Translations under genes and position numbers: made by a program
The notes under the pieces: model-generated
The model's input: the letters and a program-made list of their open reading frames with translations, nothing else
The model's database searches: none
What the model was told of the DNA's origin: nothing
From: Variovorax terrae
Lineage (GTDB): Bacteria > Pseudomonadota > Gammaproteobacteria > Burkholderiales > Burkholderiaceae_C
Direction of reading: 5' to 3'
Assembly (NCBI RefSeq): GCF_022809125.1
Contig: NZ_JALGBI010000003.1
Location: 186,001 to 250,000, forward strand
Length of the DNA: 64,000 bases
Shown: positions 1-8,319 of the stretch, in pieces
Position numbering within the stretch: the stretch's first letter is position 1
How the letters are laid out: the number at the start of each line of letters is the position of its first letter

Positions 1-65
1 CCGATCCAGGCGCCGGCCTTGCACAGGCCGGGGTCCTGCAGGTGCCGGGCGGCCCCGCTCAGCAT
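1..65 (-). CDS. N-terminal fragment, possibly an aldehyde dehydrogenase
   Basis: About 21 codons of a minus-strand reading frame are visible before the window ends. Its ATG overlaps the stop codon of the upstream aldolase gene by seven bases (ATGCTGA), the spacing of a translationally coupled operon partner. The frame begins Met-Leu-Ser-Gly and continues LQDPGLCKAGAWIG, which resembles the extreme N-terminus of semialdehyde dehydrogenases. Pairing of a DapA-family aldolase with such a dehydrogenase is common in sugar-acid catabolism. The overlap is seen directly; the family assignment is a guess from few residues. Confidence 0.35.
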   Translation of the reverse strand, partial: MLSGAARHLQDPGLCKAGAWI

Positions 66-1078
66 GGGTGGCGCCCCACCATGAACTGCGCGTCCGGGTC
101 CGCCGTGACCGGCAGGCCCGAGGCCTGCAGGCCGGCGCGCAGGCTCTTCATGAAGCGGTCCGGCACGCGCATGCTCGGCGCGCGCAGCGGGCCGCCGTTG
201 AAGCCGGCCAGCCAGTCCTGGTATTTCCACATCGTGCGGTTCAGCACGCCGGTGCCACCGGCATACGACTGCGCGGCCGCGCCGTTGGCGCTGCGCGCCG
301 GGTTGACCTGCCAGTACAACGCCATCGCTTCCTCGAAGCGGCCGTGGCGCGCCAGCTCGAAGGCGCGCGGGTAGTAGTCGCTCATCCACTGCGTGTTGCT
401 GGTGCCCGAAAACTGCAGCTGCATCACGCTCATGAGCGGGATCGCGTCGCCCTCGATCGGGCAGCTGATGACCACCTCGTCGCGGAAGTGGTGGTACATC
501 TCGCACAGGCCCGCGGGCAGCGGGAAGCCCTGCTCGGACTTGATGGCCACGATGTTGGGGCAGTCCTGCAGCAGCCGGCGCACCAGCGGTACGGACATGC
601 CCGCTGGATGCACCCGCTCGAAGCCCCACAGCGGGATCGGGAACAGCATCACGGCCAGATCGGTCGCGTCGCAGAAGACGCGAGTGTAGTCGTAGATCTG
701 CTGCTCGCTGGTGGGCCAGAACTGGGGCGGGTAGGACAGCAGCACGATGTCGGCGCCAGCCTTCCCGGCCAGCTTCGCGGCCTCGATGTTGTCGGCCAGC
801 GTGCCCCAGGCGGCGTGGAAGAACAGGCCGAGCTGACCGCCCGCCGTGTCCCTGGCCCAGGCGGTGAACTGCGCATTCTCCTCGGGCGTGATCGCCACTT
901 CGGAGCACAGCAGCGTGTAGCGGTAGCCCAGCGTCTGCGCCAGCGCGATGTCGTGGCGGATGCCGGCTTCGTTCAGGCGCTTGAGGTCGGCGCTGTAGCT
1001 CGGGATGGTGACGGCGGAACAGCCGGTCAGCTGCTCGCGCGCCCAGGCGCGGGCATCGCTTTTCTTGTAGGCAGGCAT
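59..1078 (-). CDS. DapA / N-acetylneuraminate lyase family aldolase
   Basis: A 339-residue class I aldolase of the dihydrodipicolinate synthase family, a TIM barrel that cleaves or forms 2-oxo acids through a Schiff-base lysine. The expected lysine is Lys180 in the strand NIVAIKSE, and the upstream YPP turn (LLSYPPQF) corresponds to the family's catalytic tyrosine region. GGAG five bases before the ATG supports the start. It is somewhat longer than a typical DapA (about 290 residues). Its neighbours, an ornithine-cyclodeaminase-like gene upstream and a possible aldehyde dehydrogenase downstream, point to a catabolic rather than lysine-biosynthetic role. The substrate cannot be read from the sequence. 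Confidence 0.85.
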   Translation of the reverse strand: MPAYKKSDARAWAREQLTGCSAVTIPSYSADLKRLNEAGIRHDIALAQTLGYRYTLLCSEVAITPEENAQFTAWARDTAGGQLGLFFHAAWGTLADNIEAAKLAGKAGADIVLLSYPPQFWPTSEQQIYDYTRVFCDATDLAVMLFPIPLWGFERVHPAGMSVPLVRRLLQDCPNIVAIKSEQGFPLPAGLCEMYHHFRDEVVISCPIEGDAIPLMSVMQLQFSGTSNTQWMSDYYPRAFELARHGRFEEAMALYWQVNPARSANGAAAQSYAGGTGVLNRTMWKYQDWLAGFNGGPLRAPSMRVPDRFMKSLRAGLQASGLPVTADPDAQFMVGRHPC

Positions 1079-1120
1079 GGAAACTCCAGAGTTGAAAAAA
1101 AGAAATCGGGAAAACCGCTG

Positions 1121-2146
1121 CTACTTGGCCACCGGCGCGATGGAAACCGGCAGGTCCGTGCCCACGCCGCGCGCCAGCGCGCGGTCGAGCAGCATGCCGG
1201 CCAGCACCACGTCCTGCAGCGCCGAGCCGACCGATTTGTAGACCGCGATGTCGCCGGGCTCCGCCCGCGCCACGGCCTTGCCGCCGACGAGCCGCGACAG
1301 CGCCACCAGGCGCGGCGCCAGCGACAGGCCCGCCGCCTGCGCGGCAATCAGGTCGCCGGTGTCGTGCAGCACCTCGTCGGGCATGTCGGCCACGATGCTG
1401 TGCGCCCGCGCCAGCACGTCCACGTCCAGCTCGCGCTGCTCGGGCAGCGTGGAGCCGATGGATACCACGGTGGCGCCGGGCGCCAGCCAGCCGGCGCGCA
1501 GGATGGGCTGCTCGCCGCGGGCGCGCGCGGCGCAGAGCACGACGTCGGCGCCCTGCACCGCGTCCTGCGGCTGTGCCGCGGCCTGCACCGGCCAGCCGCG
1601 GTGCTCGAACAGCGCCGCGAAGGCTTCGCGGCTGGCCGGGTTGGGGCTGTACACCGCCACCGAGGCGATCGCGCGCTGCGCGGCCAGCGCGTGCAGCTGC
1701 GCCCGCGCCTCGAAGCCCGACCCCAGCACGGCCACCCGCAGCGCCCGCCGTGGCGCCAGGTGGTCCACGGCCACCGTGGCCGTCGCCGCCGTGCGCAGCC
1801 CGGTGATCTGGTTGCCGTCGATCAGGCCCGCCAGCGCCATCGTGCCGGCGTCGAACAGTGCGATCAGGTAGCTGGCGCGGGCCGCGCGCGGCGAGGCGCT
1901 GATGAGCTTGCAGCCGAGGTAGCCGCCGGGCACCACCGCCGTCAGGCTGCGCAGCCAGATGCCGTCGCCGCGCGCCATGGCGCGTGGCGGCACGCAGGCC
2001 GGGTCGATGGGCTGCGCATAGGCCGCGGCCAGGGCCTGGATGGCGGCCGGCCAGTCGGCCAGGCTGCCGACGTCGGCATCCGTGAGGAAGCGCGTGGCCC
2101 GCAGGGGTGGCGGGGGCGGCGCCGGGGAAGTCTGAACAACCTGCAT
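1121..2146 (-). CDS. ornithine cyclodeaminase / mu-crystallin family protein
   Basis: A 341-residue NAD(P)-binding protein of the ornithine cyclodeaminase / mu-crystallin family, whose members deaminate or reduce amino and imino acids. The Rossmann glycine motif is in VAVLGSGFEARAQLHAL, followed by the family's GADVVLCAAR strand and the later GSTLPEQRELD segment. I chose the ATG at 2146 because GGAGA lies just before it; an ATG eight codons upstream lacks a ribosome-binding site. The aldolase gene follows after 42 bases on the same strand, so the two are probably co-transcribed. The substrate is unknown; ketimine or proline-type imino acids are possible. Confidence 0.82.
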   Translation of the reverse strand: MQVVQTSPAPPPPPLRATRFLTDADVGSLADWPAAIQALAAAYAQPIDPACVPPRAMARGDGIWLRSLTAVVPGGYLGCKLISASPRAARASYLIALFDAGTMALAGLIDGNQITGLRTAATATVAVDHLAPRRALRVAVLGSGFEARAQLHALAAQRAIASVAVYSPNPASREAFAALFEHRGWPVQAAAQPQDAVQGADVVLCAARARGEQPILRAGWLAPGATVVSIGSTLPEQRELDVDVLARAHSIVADMPDEVLHDTGDLIAAQAAGLSLAPRLVALSRLVGGKAVARAEPGDIAVYKSVGSALQDVVLAGMLLDRALARGVGTDLPVSIAPVAK

Positions 2147-2254
2147 GTGTCTCCGTTTGCGATGCGTCACCGCGCATCGATGCGGAGCGGAAGTTATCAG
2201 CGCCCTGGCGTCGCGCCCAGCCGCGCGGGCGGCAAAGCGGCTATGACGGGACCG

Positions 2255-3247
2255 TCATTTCTCTTCTTCGGGCATGTGAAGTCTGGAGAGCCGGGCCACC
2301 AGCGCGCGCACCTCGCGCGTGGCCAGCGTGTCGGGGCGCAGCGGCGTGCTGGTCAGCACCACGCGGCGCCACAGCACGGGCGCCACCAGCCGGGCGGCGC
2401 CCAGCCGGTGCGCCTGCATGTGGCTGACGACGGCGACGCTGGCAACGATGGCGTAGCAGTCGCCGGCGGCGGCGATCTCGCGCTGCAGCGCGATGGAGTT
2501 GGCCTCCACCGCCACGTGGAGCCGCACGCCGCGCTCTGCGGCGATTTCCGCCAGGTGCGCGCGCAGTGCGTGCGGGTGCGGGGGAAGCACGAGCGGCAGG
2601 CCGTCCAGGCGGGCGAACGGCAGGGTGGCGCGCCGCACCAGGGCATCGCCCTCGGCGCCGATCAGGTGCAGCGCCATGCGCCGCAGGGTGATGTCCGCGC
2701 CCGAGTCCGCGCCCTGCGGCGTGTCGGGCCCTTCGCGCAACAGCAGCGCCATGTCCAGCCGGCCCGCCAGCACCATCTCCGACAGCTGGGTGCTGGTGCC
2801 CTCGGTCATGTGCAGCCGCACCTGGGGAAAGTCGGTGCGCACCGCGCGGTACAGGCGCTCGGCCAGCCAGGGCACGGCCGCCGGCAGCAGCCCCACGTGC
2901 ACGTCGCCCAGCGGCTGGCCGCGTGCCTGCTGCACCTCGTCGCCCAGACGGCGGGCCTCGTCCAGCATGGCCTGCACGCGCGGCAGCACGCGCTCGCCGA
3001 ACTCGGACAGCACCACGCCGCGCCCGGTGCGGCGGAACAGGCGCGCGCCGCATTCAGCCTCCAGCGCCGCCAGCTGGCGGCTCAGCAGCGACTGCGCAGA
3101 GCCCGACTCGAGCGCGGCCCGCGTCAGGCTGCCCGCCTGCGCGATCTGCAGGAAGATGCGCCAGCGGGCATCCAGCAGGGACCAGGGCTCGGCTTCGCGG
3201 GCCGGCCGTTGGACGGGTCGGGGGGTGTCAGTTTTGGGGCGCGTCAT
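2255..3247 (-). CDS. LysR-family transcriptional regulator
   Basis: A 330-residue LysR-type regulator with an N-terminal winged helix (FLQIAQAGSLTRAALESG, then SLLSRQLAALE, about residues 25-75) and a C-terminal effector-binding domain. The ATG at 3247 gives a basic N-terminal tail of about 25 residues; a longer frame would overlap the next regulator. It lies upstream of, and on the same strand as, the cyclodeaminase/aldolase genes, separated by 108 bases, and may control them. The effector is unknown. It is not close to the neighbouring LysR at 3298-4254, which is of the NodD type. Confidence 0.85.
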   Translation of the reverse strand: MTRPKTDTPRPVQRPAREAEPWSLLDARWRIFLQIAQAGSLTRAALESGSAQSLLSRQLAALEAECGARLFRRTGRGVVLSEFGERVLPRVQAMLDEARRLGDEVQQARGQPLGDVHVGLLPAAVPWLAERLYRAVRTDFPQVRLHMTEGTSTQLSEMVLAGRLDMALLLREGPDTPQGADSGADITLRRMALHLIGAEGDALVRRATLPFARLDGLPLVLPPHPHALRAHLAEIAAERGVRLHVAVEANSIALQREIAAAGDCYAIVASVAVVSHMQAHRLGAARLVAPVLWRRVVLTSTPLRPDTLATREVRALVARLSRLHMPEEEK

Positions 3248-3297
3248 GGCAGTGGAATGCTCCGCGCGCAGTGTAGAGGCGATGCGGAACGTGGGCC

Positions 3298-4254
3298 TCA
3301 GGCCCGGTCCGCCGCCAGCTCGCCCCACAGCGGGTCGGGCACGCCGACGTCGTCATCGGCAGCCCCCGCCAGCACGCGCTCGCGGAACCAGGCATGGGCC
3401 GGATCGCCGTTCAGGTGGCGCGGCCACTGCATGGCCCAGATCATGGTGGGGAACTCCACCGGCACCGGCACGACGCGCAGCGGCAGCGTGCGCGCGAACA
3501 TGCGCGCCAGCCGCGTGTGCATGGTGGCCACGCGCTCGGTGCCGATCACCAGCAGCGGCAGCGTGTTGAAGTTGTTGGTCGTGACCTCGATGCGGCGCGA
3601 CAGCGCGCTGCTCTTGAGGAACCATTCCTCCAGGCTCGGATGGCGGTTGTTGCCGAACAGCGTGGTCACGTGGCCCAGCGCCATGTACTGCGCCAGCGTG
3701 AGGCCGTCGCCCACCTGGCGGTTGCCGGACCAGACCACGCAGCTGTAGGTCTCCTCGTACAGCGGCTCGCTCGGGTGGCCCTCGGCCAGGTACTGGCGCG
3801 GCATGATGAGCATGTCGACCTCGCCGCGCTCGATGGCGCCCGGAATCTGGTCGCCGGGCATCATGATCTCCAGCGTCGCGCCCGGCGCTTCGCGCGCCAT
3901 GCGCCGCGCCGCGCCGGCCAGCACCACGCTGACCGGATAGTCCGACGCGATCACGCGGAAATGCCGCGTGGAGGTGGCGGGATCGAACGCCGGCTGCACC
4001 GCGATGGTGGACTGGATGCGCTGCAGCACGTCGCGCACCGCGCCCTCCAGGCTGGCCGCCATCGGCGTGGGCACCATGGCGCGGCCGACCTGGATCAGCA
4101 GCGCATCACCGAAGTAGTCGCGCAGCCGCGCCAGCACGCCGCTGGTGGCCGGCTGGCTGAGGTTCAGGCGCCGCGCCGCGCGCGTGATGTTCTTCTCGGC
4201 CAGCAGCGCGTCGAGCGCAACCAGCAGATTCAGGTCGAGGCGGTTGAAGCGCAC
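3298..4254 (-). CDS. LysR-family regulator (NodD type), divergent to the catabolic island
   Basis: A 318-residue LysR regulator of the NodD-like subgroup, recognised by the opening RFNRLDLNLLVALDALL and the helix-turn-helix ITRAARRLNLSQPATSGVLARL (about residues 20-45). The start is a GTG: AGGAAACGG lies at the right distance, and no in-frame ATG exists near the conserved N-terminus. It is transcribed away from the long catabolic island starting at 4384, with 129 bases between them, the usual arrangement for a LysR activator and its target. An inverted repeat ATCGA-N10-TCGAT lies 23 bases upstream of its start. The target assignment is inference from position. Confidence 0.87.
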   Translation of the reverse strand: MRFNRLDLNLLVALDALLAEKNITRAARRLNLSQPATSGVLARLRDYFGDALLIQVGRAMVPTPMAASLEGAVRDVLQRIQSTIAVQPAFDPATSTRHFRVIASDYPVSVVLAGAARRMAREAPGATLEIMMPGDQIPGAIERGEVDMLIMPRQYLAEGHPSEPLYEETYSCVVWSGNRQVGDGLTLAQYMALGHVTTLFGNNRHPSLEEWFLKSSALSRRIEVTTNNFNTLPLLVIGTERVATMHTRLARMFARTLPLRVVPVPVEFPTMIWAMQWPRHLNGDPAHAWFRERVLAGAADDDVGVPDPLWGELAADRA

Positions 4255-4276
4255 GAAGCATCCGTTTCCTGGATAG

Positions 4277-4296
4277 ATCGAATCCGAAAAATCGAT
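4277..4296. promoter_or_regulatory. candidate LysR operator between divergent genes
   Basis: An inverted repeat ATCGA, ten bases, TCGAT lies in the 129-base divergent gap between the NodD-type LysR gene and the amidohydrolase gene. Position and size fit a LysR binding site, which usually sits between the regulator and its target. Only the repeat and its position are seen; binding is inference. Confidence 0.4.
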
Positions 4297-4383
4297 TTTA
4301 CAGATACCAAGCGACTTTCTACAGTGGCGCCACCGATGCCTGGGGCCCCTGCCGCCCAAGGGCCGGAGGAGACGCTCGTTCAC

Positions 4384-5502
4384 ATGCTGCTGCACACCTG
4401 CACGCTTGCCTGCCCGGCCGGCTGCGCCCACGCCTCGCCCGGCCCCGTCGGGCCTGCCGGCCACCGCTTCACGGTGGACCTGCACGCCCATGCGCTGACC
4501 CTGGCCGTGGAGCCGCTGGTGGCCGGCCGGCCCGAAAAGCAGGCCGAGCCCGCGCTGATGCGGGCCACGCAGGGCGAGGCCTCTGTTGCTCATAACCTGG
4601 CTCACATGCTGCCGCCCGCGCTGCGCCGCATGACGAACCTGGCCGAGCGGCTGGCCGACATGGACGCGATGGGCGTGGACGTGCAGGTGCTCAGCCCCTC
4701 GCCCACGCAGTACTACTACTGGGCCGACCCCGACCTCGCGCAGGACGTGGTGCGGCTGCAGAACGAACACATCGCCGCCGAATGCGCGCGCCACCCCGAG
4801 CGCCTGGCCGGCCTCGGCACGGTGGCGCTGCAGCACCCGCGCCTCGCGGCCGAGCAGCTGGCGCACGCCATGCGCGAACTGGGCCTCAAGGGCGTGGAGA
4901 TCTCGGCCAGCGTGAACGGCCGCGAACTCGCCGACCCCTCGCTCGAACCGTTCTGGGCCCGCGCCAGCGAACTGGGCGCGCTGGTGTTCATCCACCCGCT
5001 GGGCACCTCGCTGGGCGAGCGCGTCAACCGCCACTACCTGGCCAACACCATCGGCCAGCCGCTGGAAACCACCATCGCGCTCTCGGAGCTGATCTTCGGC
5101 GGCGTGCTCGACCGGCACACGGGCGTCAAGCTCGTGGCCGCGCACGGCGGCGGCTACCTGCCCGCCTACTTCGGCCGCAGCCAGCACGCGCACCAAGTGC
5201 GGCCCGAGGCGCAGGCCATGCAGCACGCGCCGCGCGACTACCTGCGCCGCATCTGGTTCGACACGCTGGTGTATGAGCCCGAGGTGCTGCGCCACCTGGT
5301 CGAGGTGGTCGGCGCCGCGCAGCTCGTGGTCGGCACCGACTACCCGTTCGACATGGGCCACTACGACCCGCAGGGCCTGGTGGACGCCGTGCCGGGCCTC
5401 TCGCGCGCCGACGCGGACGCGATCCTCGGCCTCAACGCGGCGGCCCTGCTGGGCCTTTGCGTGCCTTCCCCTTCCTCCAACACCATCCAGACTCATGCCT
5501 GA
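4384..5502 (+). CDS. amidohydrolase family 2 (ACMSD-like) metal-dependent hydrolase or decarboxylase
   Basis: A 372-residue amidohydrolase of the ACMSD / gamma-resorcylate decarboxylase type. The metal ligands are visible: HxH at His34 and His36 (VDLHAHAL), the histidine of HPLG, the histidine of AAHGGG, and the aspartate of GTDYPFDMG near the C-terminus. Members decarboxylate aromatic or muconate acids or hydrolyse lactones. The ATG at 4384 follows GGAGGAG with a 12-base spacer; an in-frame ATG at 4336 has no ribosome-binding site. The gene opens the catabolic island, is divergent from a LysR gene, and its last eight bases overlap the lactonase gene. The exact reaction is unknown. Confidence 0.82.
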   Translation: MLLHTCTLACPAGCAHASPGPVGPAGHRFTVDLHAHALTLAVEPLVAGRPEKQAEPALMRATQGEASVAHNLAHMLPPALRRMTNLAERLADMDAMGVDVQVLSPSPTQYYYWADPDLAQDVVRLQNEHIAAECARHPERLAGLGTVALQHPRLAAEQLAHAMRELGLKGVEISASVNGRELADPSLEPFWARASELGALVFIHPLGTSLGERVNRHYLANTIGQPLETTIALSELIFGGVLDRHTGVKLVAAHGGGYLPAYFGRSQHAHQVRPEAQAMQHAPRDYLRRIWFDTLVYEPEVLRHLVEVVGAAQLVVGTDYPFDMGHYDPQGLVDAVPGLSRADADAILGLNAAALLGLCVPSPSSNTIQTHA

Positions 5503-6523
5503 TTCCCGCAACCCCCTCCAAGGCTGGCAGGTCGACCGCGCCGCCATCCGCACGCTGGGCCACGACCTGCAGCGCCCCGAATGCATCCTGGCCGAGCGCG
5601 ACGGCACGGTGTGGGCGGCCGACGCACGCGGCGGCGCCATGCGCATCGCGCCCGACGGCACGCAGACGCTCATCACGCCGCGCGTGGAGCGCCAGCAGGC
5701 CGAAGCGCTCAACGCCTCGTTCGACGACCGCTACGTGCAGGCCCAGGGCTCGCTGCCCAACGGCATGTGCTTCCTGGCCAACGGCGACATCCTGATCGCC
5801 AACTGGGGCACCGACCACGTCGAGGTGATGACGCGCGAAGGCCAGCTGCGCACGCTGTTCACCGAGATCGACGGCAAGCCCATGGGCAAGACCAACTTCG
5901 TGGCGCGCGATTCCAAGGGCCGCATCTGGCTCACCGTGACCACGCTCATGCAGCCCTGGACCGGCTCGATCAACGCCGGCGTGCTGGACGGCTACATCGC
6001 GCTGATCGACGAGCGCGGCATCCGCATCGTGGCCGAGGGCTTCGGCGGCACGAACGAGGTGCGGCTGGACGCGAAGGAAGAATGGCTCTACGTGGTGGAG
6101 AGCAACGCGCGCCGCATCTCGCGCCTGCGCATCCGGCCCGACGGCTCGCTGGGCGACCGAGAGGTCTACGGCCCCTACCACCTGCCGGGCTTTCCCGACG
6201 GCTTCGCCTTCGACGCCTATGGCAACCTCTGGGTCACGCTGATCATGAGCGACCAGCTCGTGGCCATCACGCCCGAGGGCGAGCTGCTCACGCTGCTGGA
6301 CGACTCCAATCCTGCCGCCACGGCCGAGCTGAACCGCCACTACCAGGCCCGCACGCTCACGCCCGAGATCATGGCCGCCACGCACGGCACGCTGGCACCG
6401 TGGATGGCCAGCCTCACCTTCGGTGGGCCGGACTTGAAGACGGTGTACCTGGGCAGCCTGCGCGGGACGACGATTCCGTACTTCACGTCGCCGGTGGCCG
6501 GGCTGCCGCTGATCCACTGGTGA
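5495..6523 (+). CDS. SMP-30 / gluconolactonase family lactonase
   Basis: A 342-residue six-bladed beta-propeller of the SMP-30 / gluconolactonase family. Characteristic pieces are RPECILAERDGTVWAADARGG in blade one, SLPNGMCFLANGDILIAN, the metal-ligand region DSKGRIWLTV, and GFPDGFAFDAYGNLWVT in the last blades. These enzymes open sugar-acid or muconate-type lactones with a divalent cation. There is no signal peptide, so it is cytoplasmic. Its ATG overlaps the stop of the amidohydrolase gene, suggesting translational coupling and consecutive steps of one pathway. The identity of the lactone cannot be determined here. Confidence 0.83.
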   Translation: MPDSRNPLQGWQVDRAAIRTLGHDLQRPECILAERDGTVWAADARGGAMRIAPDGTQTLITPRVERQQAEALNASFDDRYVQAQGSLPNGMCFLANGDILIANWGTDHVEVMTREGQLRTLFTEIDGKPMGKTNFVARDSKGRIWLTVTTLMQPWTGSINAGVLDGYIALIDERGIRIVAEGFGGTNEVRLDAKEEWLYVVESNARRISRLRIRPDGSLGDREVYGPYHLPGFPDGFAFDAYGNLWVTLIMSDQLVAITPEGELLTLLDDSNPAATAELNRHYQARTLTPEIMAATHGTLAPWMASLTFGGPDLKTVYLGSLRGTTIPYFTSPVAGLPLIHW

Positions 6524-6531
6524 GCGCGGGC

Positions 6532-7314
6532 ATGACGACAACCCATCCGCTGTTCGACCTCGCGGGCCAGGTGGCACTGGTCACCGGCGCGAGCCGCGGC
6601 ATCGGCCTGGCGAGCGCACGCGCCCTGGCGCAGGCCGGCGCGCAGGTGGTGCTGTGCAGCCATGAGGCCGCCGAGTGCGAGGCGGCTGCCGGCGCGCTGC
6701 GCGCCGAAGGGCTCGATGCGCAGGTGGTGGTGGCCGACCTCGTGCAGCGCCCGCAGGTCGATGCCCTGGTAGCCCAGGTGCTGGCGTCGCACGGCCGCAT
6801 CGACACGCTGGTGTGCAACGCGGGCGCCGCGCCGCACATGGGTCCGATCGCCACCGCCAGCGACGCCGATTGGGAGCTGACCATGACGCTCAACCTGCGC
6901 AGCGTGCTCTGGCTCACGTCGGCCGTCATCGCGCACATGGCCGAACGGCGCAGCGGCAGCGTGATGCTGATGTCCAGCATCGCGGGCCTGCGCGGCAACA
7001 AGGGGCTGGGCCTGTACGGCCTGTCGAAGGCGGCGCTCGCCGGGCTGGCGCGCAACCTGGCCGTCGAGTGGGGGCCGTCGGGCGTGCGCGTCAATGCCGT
7101 CTCGCCCGGCGTCACGCGCACCGAGTTTGCACGACCGCTCACGGACCAGCCCGAGGTGATGCAGCGGCGCATCGCCCTCACGCCGCTGCGCCGCATCGCC
7201 GAGCCCGAGGAGATCGCGGGCGCCGTGCTGTTCCTGGCCTCGGCGGCCGGCGGCTTCACGACCGGCCACAACCTCGTCGTCGACGGTGGCACCACCATCA
7301 GCGATGGCAACTGA
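6532..7314 (+). CDS. short-chain dehydrogenase/reductase
   Basis: A 260-residue classical SDR oxidoreductase. The cofactor motif TGASRGIG is at residues 18-25, followed by CNAGA, the serine strand MLMSSIAG, and the catalytic YGLSK pair. The C-terminal LVVDGGTTISDGN is typical of FabG-like members. I used the ATG at 6532; an in-frame GTG four codons upstream, overlapping the lactonase stop codon, is a possible alternative. It sits eight bases after the lactonase gene and 22 bases before a binding-protein gene, so it is part of the same operon. It probably oxidises a hydroxy intermediate of the pathway. Confidence 0.87.
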   Translation: MTTTHPLFDLAGQVALVTGASRGIGLASARALAQAGAQVVLCSHEAAECEAAAGALRAEGLDAQVVVADLVQRPQVDALVAQVLASHGRIDTLVCNAGAAPHMGPIATASDADWELTMTLNLRSVLWLTSAVIAHMAERRSGSVMLMSSIAGLRGNKGLGLYGLSKAALAGLARNLAVEWGPSGVRVNAVSPGVTRTEFARPLTDQPEVMQRRIALTPLRRIAEPEEIAGAVLFLASAAGGFTTGHNLVVDGGTTISDGN

Positions 7315-7336
7315 TTTCAACTCCAGGAGACACGAC

Positions 7337-8281
7337 ATGCCTTTCATCTCACGCCGCCTCGCGGCTTTCGCCCTGGCCCTGCCGCTCGCGCTAGGCGCCG
7401 CCTGCGGCGCGTTCGCGCAAACCAGGATCACCGTCGGCTACGTCGCCATCCCCGACCTGACGCCGCTGTACGTGGCCAAGGAGCAGGGCTTCTTCGACAA
7501 GCGGGGACTGGACGTGACGCTGCAGACCATCCCGATCAACCCCAACATCCCGCCGGCGCTGCAGTCGAACTCGATCCAGATCGGCACGGTCACGCCCTCG
7601 GTGCTGATGCAAGCCGCCGACAGCGGCCTGGCGCTCAAGGTCATCGCCGGCGGCAGCCTGCTCACGCGCGACGGCAAGGTGCCCGCGATCGTGGTGCGCA
7701 AGGGCGTGGAGATCAAGGGCCCGCAGGACTTCGTGGGCAAGCGCGTGGGCGTGGCCGGCTTCGGCGCCACGCTGCACGTGCTGTTCCGCAAGTGGCTGGC
7801 CGACCATGGCGTCGATGCGAAGAAGGTGAACTTCGTCGAGGTGTCGCTGCCGCAGACGCTGGACCTGCTGCGCGGCGGCACCATCGACGTGGCCGTGCCC
7901 GCCGAGCCCTTCGCCACCCGCATCCTGCAGGCGGGCGTGGCCACCGCCTACGGCTACGTCAGCGATGATTTTCCCGAGTCGGGCGTGCTGCCCATCGTCT
8001 ATGGCGCCACGGCCGAGTGGCTGGCCAGGAACGCAACGGCCGCCCGCGCCTTCCGTGAGGCGCTGGACGAGGGCATCGCCTTCCATGCGAAGAACCCCGA
8101 GGCCTCGCGCGCCAGCATGGGCAAGTACCTGCGCCTGCCGCCCGACGTGCTGGCCACGCTGGCGGTGCCGCCGCTGTCCACCGTGGTGACCGAGCCGCAG
8201 ATTCGTTTCTGGGCCGATGCCATGAAGGCACAGGGCATGCTCAAGACCTCTTTGCGCAGCGCCGATTTCATCGTGCGCTGA
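7337..8281 (+). CDS. ABC transporter substrate-binding protein (NMT1/SsuA-like), first copy
   Basis: A 314-residue periplasmic binding protein with an N-terminal signal peptide (basic start, hydrophobic core about residues 8-25, cleavage near AFAQ). The mature part follows the NMT1 / SsuA / TauA pattern, with [20 protein letters not shown] early and the two-lobe fold. AGGAGA precedes the ATG at 7337. It is clearly paralogous to the binding protein at 17231-18205, which is followed by the ATPase and two permeases; this copy has no transporter genes of its own. It may feed the same permease with a related substrate. That sharing is inference. Confidence 0.85.
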   Translation: MPFISRRLAAFALALPLALGAACGAFAQTRITVGYVAIPDLTPLYVAKEQGFFDKRGLDVTLQTIPINPNIPPALQSNSIQIGTVTPSVLMQAADSGLALKVIAGGSLLTRDGKVPAIVVRKGVEIKGPQDFVGKRVGVAGFGATLHVLFRKWLADHGVDAKKVNFVEVSLPQTLDLLRGGTIDVAVPAEPFATRILQAGVATAYGYVSDDFPESGVLPIVYGATAEWLARNATAARAFREALDEGIAFHAKNPEASRASMGKYLRLPPDVLATLAVPPLSTVVTEPQIRFWADAMKAQGMLKTSLRSADFIVR

Positions 8282-8319
8282 TTCCGGTTTCATCTTCCTC
8301 GTCCCAAGGACTTTTCCCC

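Noticed and set aside
68..3748. A very long plus-strand open frame opposite the aldolase, cyclodeaminase and regulator genes
   Set aside because: It is antisense to genes with clear motifs, has Arg/Ala/His-rich composition typical of GC-rich shadow frames, and lacks a ribosome-binding site.
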